Source: JAFDCJ01 sp964527835 (lineage in GTDB: Bacteria; Desulfobacterota; Desulfobacteria; Desulfobacterales; JAFDCJ01). Taken from it: a DNA stretch of 19,873 bases. Within the stretch, counting starts at the first letter, position 1, and every line of letters begins with the position of its first letter. The translations under genes were made by a program, and so were the position numbers. The stretch covers positions 1-19,873 of the forward strand of contig CAZGNV010000073.1 in the NCBI GenBank assembly GCA_964527835.1. Reading direction: 5' to 3'. A model generated the notes under the pieces. That model was not told where the DNA came from, did no database searches, and worked only from the letters and a program-made list of their open reading frames with translations. Of the stretch, positions 15,713 to 19,873 are shown one piece after another.

Positions 15713-15825
15713 GGCAATTCCCCCGGCAGTCTGCGCCCAATCTCGTGGAGCATTGGCAGTGAAGTATAGGGAGCCACCCCATCGGGTTGCACCAACAATT
15801 TCTGGTTGTCATCGCTGGCGGTCAT
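15709..15825 (-). CDS. Small ORF of 38 codons, coupled on both sides
   Basis: I do not recognise this protein. It starts at ATG 15825 and stops at TGA 15711-15709. The start overlaps the stop of the upstream molybdenum-carrier-like gene as ATGA, and its stop overlaps the deacetylase start as ATGA. The 38 residues are soluble-looking: an acidic start (MTASDDNQ), then LLVQPDGVAPYTSLPML and a charged, Pro-ending tail. There is no membrane segment, signal peptide or Cys pair. A GAGAG about 7 bases upstream is a modest ribosome-binding site. The precise double overlap is unlikely by chance and argues for real translation. It could also be mainly a coupling device, or the remnant of a longer gene. 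Confidence 0.6.
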   Translation of the reverse strand: MTASDDNQKLLVQPDGVAPYTSLPMLHEIGRRLPGELP

Positions 15826-16640
15826 TGAACAACTCTCAACTTATGCGACCGCCGCAACCGCTCCCAAAGCTTTTTGATGATCACCGTTGATGCCTGATCC
15901 CAGTGCAGGTATTTATCTCCAGCTTCCCGGCGGCACGATTCCAGAAGTTTGTCGTTTCGCGGGTAAAGGAGTCGATTTCTGATGTACAGTCCAAATGAAA
16001 AACGAAGACCTCCGAGGTCGTCGGCTGCCATTTTGGCAATTGTGGCTTTATCCTTGAGGCTCAACATGGAGATCAAAACATTTACGGCCTCATCGAGGGT
16101 TTCCGGCATACCGGTGCTTGCGGGCCGGGCAGTGTTAATTTCAGCGCGAGGTTTCTCCGGTCTGGTACCTCTCGTGATTTCCAAATTATGAACCAACTCC
16201 AAAATGACGGTTACAAGCCCGTATATGAGAGGATCTTCTGAAGCGCCAGGCCCGGCGACATTTAAAGTCTCAATGCCGTTTTTTGAAATCCAATCTTCAA
16301 TGATCATTGCCGCCTGAAATGTCGGCAGCTTGTTGAGGTCTGCATGCATCCAGGGCCGGCCATGCTTCATGGCCATTTTTCGCGTAAAGGCAGAATCTCC
16401 GGTTAATTTTCCATGGGATATGATCAAGGTGCCGTCGGAATCAATCACGTTTTGTTCGGCTGTTGCCGGATAGCCGGCGGTCGGCATTTCCCGGAGCTTG
16501 TATGTCTCCGGCAATCGCCCATCTTCGGTGATGCGCCCCTTGGGAAGCCAGCCCCCATAAGGGATGCCAAGATCAATGGCCGCATCAAGGGCGGCTCGGG
16601 CAGCGCCTGTCTGGCCGTTTGATAAAATTTTTTTGATCAT
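15822..16640 (-). CDS. Molybdenum-carrier-like protein with C-terminal DUF6794-like domain
   Basis: The N-terminal domain (about 1-155) matches the putative molybdenum carrier family (Rossmann-like, related to lysine-decarboxylase/LOG folds). It has NGQTGAARAALDAAI, GIPYGGWLPKGR, LPETYKLREM, then TLIISHGKLTGDSAFT and LNVAGPGASED. Compared with family members I remember, the Asp in GQTGxD is Ala here and the Cys in GGWCPKG is Leu, so cofactor binding may differ. After a linker (158-177), residues 178-263 (ETLDEAVNVLISML, then ADDLGGLRFSFGLYIRN and KLLESC) resemble DUF6794, a domain of unknown function. ATG 16640 has only a weak AAAGAA ribosome-binding site. It leads the three-gene cluster ending with the deacetylase. 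Domain naming is from memory. Confidence 0.75.
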   Translation of the reverse strand: MIKKILSNGQTGAARAALDAAIDLGIPYGGWLPKGRITEDGRLPETYKLREMPTAGYPATAEQNVIDSDGTLIISHGKLTGDSAFTRKMAMKHGRPWMHADLNKLPTFQAAMIIEDWISKNGIETLNVAGPGASEDPLIYGLVTVILELVHNLEITRGTRPEKPRAEINTARPASTGMPETLDEAVNVLISMLSLKDKATIAKMAADDLGGLRFSFGLYIRNRLLYPRNDKLLESCRREAGDKYLHWDQASTVIIKKLWERLRRSHKLRVVQ

Positions 16641-16708
16641 CGTTCTTTGGGACTCATCAGCAATGCTTATGCGACCGCTGGCTGTTTCAATGGGCTCTGG
16701 TTTGTGCC

Positions 16709-16737
16709 AAAATAAAAATCTATAAGCAAGTTTTCAA
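16709..16737 (-). promoter_or_regulatory. Candidate promoter of the molybdenum-carrier/deacetylase cluster
   Basis: On the - strand TTGAAA (16737-16732) and TATTTT (16714-16709) are separated by 17 bases. Transcription would start near 16702, about 60 bases before the start codon at 16640. It is the best promoter-like pair in the 225-base gap. Confidence 0.45.
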
Positions 16738-16829
16738 GAACGCTTGGTTCCGGTGTAAATTGAACCGGCCCCGGTCTTTTTCCCCAGGCACAGGGGGCGA
16801 CCGTCACAGCCGACCATATCCGAGTTAAG

Positions 16830-16863
16830 CTTTGATTTGATCAAACGGCTGTTGACATCAAAG
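16830..16863 (-). other. Hairpin just downstream of the first DUF4143 ATPase
   Basis: CTTTGAT (16863-16857 on the - strand) pairs with ATCAAAG (16836-16830) around a 20-base loop, starting 3 bases after the stop codon. There is no T-run, so termination is uncertain. No other clear terminator was seen for this gene. Confidence 0.3.
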
Positions 16864-16865
16864 AT

Positions 16866-18086
16866 TTACGGCAGCAATGACAGCCAGTGATCTGCACTGA
16901 TGATCATTATTTTCAAATTGTTGTTGGAAACAAGCTTGCAGATGCCGTCGCTATTGACAAGCTGCACTGCCGGAATATTGAGGATCTTCTGAAATTTTAT
17001 CAGACTTTTTGATGCATAATCATCAGATAATTTGGTTTCAATAAGAAGAAAGGGATGATGATTGTTTGAAATCAGGAAGTCGACCTCTTGGCCGTCTCTG
17101 TTTCTTAGGTAATGTAAAGAAAAATTCCCAAACCCGTGATCATTCCAGTTTGATATGGCCCGCAAAAGTTCCAGCGCAACCATATTTTCAAATTTTGCCG
17201 CCTCGGATTCAATCCCCCCATAGTCGAAGAGATACAGTTTTTTCTCCTTGGTGATGGCCCTTGATATTTTTCGGGTCCACGGCCCTAGTCTGAAAACCAT
17301 AAAAAAGTTTTCAAAGATCTCAATCCAGCCCCTGACACTGTCAAATGACACCTGAATATCCCGGGAAAGACTTGCCATTGAAAGCGGACTGCCGATCTTA
17401 GAAGGCAGCAGAGAAAAAAGTATTTCAACATCTTCAATACTGCGCAGTGACGCGAGATCACGAACATCTTCTCGCAAGAGTTGTTTTCTGTAAGTATTTG
17501 ACCAAATTCGGTAAAACTCAACTGTTCCATCAAGGTAAGGGTCCGGAAATCCAGTAAATTTTTTTAATTGATTCCAAATAAGTTGTGTTTCCTGCGGCAG
17601 TTCACGGATTTCAATGGGATTCGCTAAGAATTGCTCAAACGTGAGATTATTCCCGGCAAGCTCAGCAAGGGTAAATGGCCATAAATAAAAAATAAAATAC
17701 CTTCCGGCTAATGAATCCCCTCCTTTTTGATACATATCCAGCCTCCCGCTGCCGGATACGATAAATTTATAGTTGCCTTTATCGCGGTCATAGACGCTCT
17801 TGAGATAATTCTTCCAGTTTGAATATTTATGCAACTCATCAAATATTATGAGCGGTACAGAATTATCTTTGCGATGGACTTCTTCATAAAAACTGGGGTT
17901 TTCGATCAGCTTTCGCTTCTCATCAAGGATATCCCAGTTAAAATAGAGTGAATTATTAAAGCCTTCGGCCAGAATCTGGGTGAAAGTAGTTTTGCCGGCC
18001 TGCCGTGGTCCGGCAATAAAAACCATTTGCGTATGTGCCGAAAGCCTTTCCCAGATAGCTTCGTATAATATTCTTCTTAATCTCAT
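16866..18086 (-). CDS. AAA ATPase with DUF4143 (AAA_14 type), first copy
   Basis: A 406-residue member of the AAA_14/DUF4143 group of P-loop ATPases, whose biological role is unknown. Walker A is GPRQAGKTT (26-34) and Walker B is LIIFDE (79-84), followed by a sensor-like FIVSGSGRLDM. A central winged-helix-like region leads to a C-terminal PD-(D/E)XK-like core with Asp336 in QEVDFLI and the E-x-K of IETK (350-352). I start at ATG 18086 rather than the in-frame 18122. A near-perfect promoter occupies 18094-18122, so the first 12 codons of the longer version would overlap the promoter and could not be transcribed. The mRNA would then begin at or one base before the ATG. The gene is clearly AT-richer than the arginine genes and is probably acquired. 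Confidence 0.85.
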   Translation of the reverse strand: MRLRRILYEAIWERLSAHTQMVFIAGPRQAGKTTFTQILAEGFNNSLYFNWDILDEKRKLIENPSFYEEVHRKDNSVPLIIFDELHKYSNWKNYLKSVYDRDKGNYKFIVSGSGRLDMYQKGGDSLAGRYFIFYLWPFTLAELAGNNLTFEQFLANPIEIRELPQETQLIWNQLKKFTGFPDPYLDGTVEFYRIWSNTYRKQLLREDVRDLASLRSIEDVEILFSLLPSKIGSPLSMASLSRDIQVSFDSVRGWIEIFENFFMVFRLGPWTRKISRAITKEKKLYLFDYGGIESEAAKFENMVALELLRAISNWNDHGFGNFSLHYLRNRDGQEVDFLISNNHHPFLLIETKLSDDYASKSLIKFQKILNIPAVQLVNSDGICKLVSNNNLKIMIISADHWLSLLP

Positions 18087-18093
18087 GACCGAC

Positions 18094-18122
18094 AATATAA
18101 TGCTATAACCTAAAATTGTCAA
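18094..18122 (-). promoter_or_regulatory. Near-consensus promoter abutting the start codon
   Basis: On the - strand TTGACA (18122-18117) and TATATT (18099-18094) are spaced by 17 bases, 11 of 12 consensus positions. The ATG at 18086 is 8 bases below the end of the -10 hexamer. The predicted start point (18087) is thus one base before the codon. The inverted repeat ATTGTC-AA-GACAAT (18115-18128) overlaps the -35 and may be an operator. Confidence 0.7.
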
Positions 18123-18310
18123 GACAATATTCGGCTATAGTGCAATATTGCCATTACGAAGTCCGACAGCGGGGCTTTGCCCATAATATCGGCCCACTTC
18201 GATAAAATGGTGTCCAAACCCAGTGCAAGTTGCTTGGACATTGGAACTTCAACATCTTTTTTCTTTGCGAAAAATCGATCTTTGATCCCGGAAACAAACT
18301 TATAGACCTT
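18119..18310 (-). pseudogene. Open frame without start, possible gene remnant
   Basis: Between the two ATPase genes the - strand has a 63-residue open frame ending at TGA 18121-18119. It begins near KVYKFVSGIK, inside the 3' end of the second ATPase gene, and includes MSKQLALGLDTILSKWADIM. Composition looks protein-like (alternating hydrophobic and charged residues). There is no ATG, GTG or TTG before Met 24 (ATG 18241), and no ribosome-binding site. I do not recognise it. A short protein from 18241 (40 residues), a truncated C-terminus of a lost gene, or chance are all possible. Confidence 0.3.
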
Positions 18311-19556
18311 CGGTTTGATGGAGCAAATCCTGGAATGGCAGAAAGAAAAGCGTTGTCTTGCTTACTTTAAGGGTTTTGCGTAAATCGAGGTTAACAATAA
18401 AGGCGTACTCCGGCTTGTACATGCCAATGAAACTGCGTAAAGATCTTGTTACTTTATCCTGCTTGAGATGTTTATATTTTACATCCACCGGAATAAGACT
18501 TTGGCCATCCTCGATCACAAAATCCACCCCGGCCTTATCCTTTGTTCGCCAGTAGTGTAACTTTGCAGCTTTCAATCCAAGTCTTTCTCTTAAGAGCAGA
18601 AATATAAAATTTTCAAAAACAAACCCCTTTTCCAGGGGGCTTTCAAGGTGTCCGAAAAGTCCCAGGGAAAAATTCCGAAAACCCAAATCCCAAAAATATG
18701 GCACAGGTGATTTACTGATCTCTTTTCTTACATTGCGTGCATAAGGGGAGATCAGTTCAACCAAAAATATCTTCTGTGCGTACCACAGGTATCTTTTAAT
18801 GGTTGTAAACGACACATTCAGTGTCGATGCCAGTTCAGTATAGTTCATCAACTGCCCGACCTGACCTGCAAGTATCTTGATGAGAGCACTGAAGACATCC
18901 GGTTTGTCCAGTTTCAAAAGATAGGCGATGTCCTTTTCCAGTATGCTACGGTAGATTTCATCTATAAGACGAAGTTTTTCGCGCTGTTCGGCCGCCATGA
19001 TGATTCTGGGATAGCCGCCGAACTGCATGTATTCGAATAGCAACTCCTGCACCCTGCCACTTTCGATTGTAAGAAAATCAGCAAGATTTTCTTCATACCG
19101 GTAGTCGGTCCGGTGGTTGACAAATTCCTTGAAGGTTACGGTGGATAGCTCAAACAATCGTTTACGGCCGATCAGGGATTCTTGAATTTTTTGTTTCAGT
19201 TCAAGGCTGCCGGAACCTGATATGATAAATTTATAAGGCAGATGGAGATCGAAAAGGCCTTTTAAAAACAGCCCCGCATCATCTTTGCGCTGAATTTCAT
19301 CAATAAAGACAAAACCGCGCTTACGGCCCAGTTCCAGCCGTATCTTATTCAAAAGCGCTGCCTGAGATTCAAGATGAGGTCTGTCCCACTCGATATCGAG
19401 ATTCAAAAAGAGTGTCCGTTCACCCCGTTTGTCCAGATGGGCCTTCAGCAACTCCATCAAAGTCGTCTTGCCGGCCTGCCGCGGACCGAGGATCAGGCTG
19501 ATCTCTTTTTGCGGTAGATGAGCAACCAATTCTGGAAACAGCTTTCGCTTAATCAT
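18300..19556 (-). CDS. AAA ATPase with DUF4143 (AAA_14 type), second copy
   Basis: A 418-residue ATPase of the same superfamily as the neighbour but distantly related. Walker A is GPRQAGKTT (24-32), Walker B is GFVFIDE (81-87), and the sensor-like stretch KFIISGSGSLEL follows. A central segment (about 235-262, MNYTELASTLNVSFTTIKRY) looks like a helix-turn-helix. The C-terminal DUF4143 part carries Asp345 in AGVDFVIED and D-x-K at 358-360 in PVDVKYK, a PD-(D/E)XK-like pattern. Start ATG 19556 lies 6 bases after a TATTAT -10, so translation from a leaderless mRNA is predicted; no Shine-Dalgarno exists. The function of the family is not established. AT-rich composition and the adjacent tRNA-Asp suggest acquired DNA. 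Confidence 0.9.
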   Translation of the reverse strand: MIKRKLFPELVAHLPQKEISLILGPRQAGKTTLMELLKAHLDKRGERTLFLNLDIEWDRPHLESQAALLNKIRLELGRKRGFVFIDEIQRKDDAGLFLKGLFDLHLPYKFIISGSGSLELKQKIQESLIGRKRLFELSTVTFKEFVNHRTDYRYEENLADFLTIESGRVQELLFEYMQFGGYPRIIMAAEQREKLRLIDEIYRSILEKDIAYLLKLDKPDVFSALIKILAGQVGQLMNYTELASTLNVSFTTIKRYLWYAQKIFLVELISPYARNVRKEISKSPVPYFWDLGFRNFSLGLFGHLESPLEKGFVFENFIFLLLRERLGLKAAKLHYWRTKDKAGVDFVIEDGQSLIPVDVKYKHLKQDKVTRSLRSFIGMYKPEYAFIVNLDLRKTLKVSKTTLFFLPFQDLLHQTEGL

Positions 19557-19562
19557 ATTTTA

Positions 19563-19590
19563 ATAATAACCCGATTATTTATAAAGTCAA
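19563..19590 (-). promoter_or_regulatory. Promoter directly at the ATPase start codon
   Basis: On the - strand TTGACT (19590-19585) and TATTAT (19568-19563) are 16 bases apart. The expected start point, 7 bases below the -10, is 19556, exactly the A of the start codon. Confidence 0.6.
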
Positions 19591-19718
19591 TATGAATTAA
19601 ACTATTATTCCTGGCCGCCGCCGCAAACCTTCCGGATGCTTCTCAAGCTAGACCAATTCCTAGAGTCGCCTTGCTTTGGTGCACTTTGCTCGACCCCGAT
19701 GATGATGCGCAATGCGGG

Positions 19719-19746
19719 TCTCAAGAAGCCATTTAGCTTCTTGAGA
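19719..19746. other. Perfect 11-bp hairpin in the tRNA-ATPase gap
   Basis: TCTCAAGAAGC (19719-19729) pairs with GCTTCTTGAGA (19736-19746) around CATTTA. On the + strand, TTGAG (19741-19745) can instead pair with CTCAA (19755-19759), which runs straight into eight T (19760-19766 region). The rest of the 19557-19782 gap shows nothing recognisable. Confidence 0.5.
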
Positions 19747-19782
19747 TGCAAAGGCTCAATTTTTTTAATTTCACTCAGTACA

Positions 19783-19818
19783 ATAAAAAAGGACTTACAA
19801 AATATTTTGTAAGTCCTT
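19783..19818 (-). terminator. Intrinsic terminator of the tRNA-Asp gene
   Basis: A perfect 30-base palindrome (19789-19818), made of AAGGACTTACAAAAT followed by its complement, lies 9 bases below the tRNA CCA end. On the - strand it runs into a T-run (19790-19785). Its position and polarity fit termination of the tRNA transcript. Confidence 0.75.
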
Positions 19819-19827
19819 GATTTTATT

Positions 19828-19873
19828 TGGCGGGAGCGACGAGACTCGAACTCGCGACCTCCGGCGTGACAGG
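19828..19873 (-). tRNA. tRNA-Asp (GTC), 3' part only
   Basis: The window ends inside the gene, with the 5' half beyond the edge. Visible on the - strand are the anticodon loop CTGTCAC (19872-19866) with anticodon GTC, the anticodon-stem 3' strand GCCGG, and the variable loop AGGTC. These are followed by a T-arm GCGAG-TTCGAGT-CTCGT, the acceptor strand CGCTCCC, discriminator G and an encoded CCA (19830-19828). Anticodon and discriminator G both fit tRNA-Asp. Confidence 0.9.

Noticed and set aside
16750..16775. Inverted repeat CCGGT...ACCGG in the gap before the molybdenum-carrier gene, considered as terminator or operator
   Set aside because: Only 5 bp with a 9-base loop and no T-run in the direction needed; too weak.
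19557..19873. Attachment-site duplication of the tRNA-Asp 3' end
   Set aside because: No second copy of the tRNA T-arm/acceptor sequence and no integrase gene was found in the window.
1..19873. CRISPR array, rRNA genes or insertion sequences
   Set aside because: No regularly spaced direct repeats, rRNA-like sequence or transposase motifs were seen.

Overview
The window looks like chromosomal DNA from a GC-rich, Gram-negative bacterium. The coupled argG-carA-carB genes, a response regulator with an HDOD domain, a bacterial histone-deacetylase homologue and a palindromic intergenic repeat fit Desulfobacterota (former Deltaproteobacteria, Desulfobacterales-like). That placement is inference from gene content, not a database match.

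Region 1 (1-5500) is arginine metabolism and translation. On the + strand are argS, a short E. coli-type argB and an ArgE-like M20 deacetylase. A convergent class I/II aminotransferase follows, and its stop codon lies inside a long imperfect palindrome. Region 2 (5270-11100) is an argG-carA-carB operon. Its 5' leader encodes a 28-residue peptide with 8 Arg residues, followed by a perfect 11-bp terminator hairpin just before the argG ribosome-binding site. Alternative pairings give a classical 1-2-3-4 attenuator layout. The likely meaning is that scarcity of charged tRNA-Arg switches on argininosuccinate synthase and carbamoyl-phosphate synthetase together. This is the strongest candidate here for an undescribed system.

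Region 3 (11100-14620) holds two adjacent response-regulator genes without a kinase (REC-HPt, then REC-HDOD) and a zinc alcohol dehydrogenase. Region 4 (14705-16740, - strand) is a compact cluster: a molybdenum-carrier-like protein with a C-terminal DUF6794-like domain, a 38-codon small ORF, and a histone deacetylase family protein. The small ORF has a 4-nt stop/start overlap on both sides.

Region 5 (16866-19873, - strand) is visibly more AT-rich and looks accessory. It has two AAA/DUF4143 ATPases, each with a good sigma70-type promoter ending almost exactly at the start codon (predicted leaderless mRNAs). A 63-codon open frame without a start lies between them. The region ends at the 3' half of a tRNA-Asp(GTC) gene with its own terminator.
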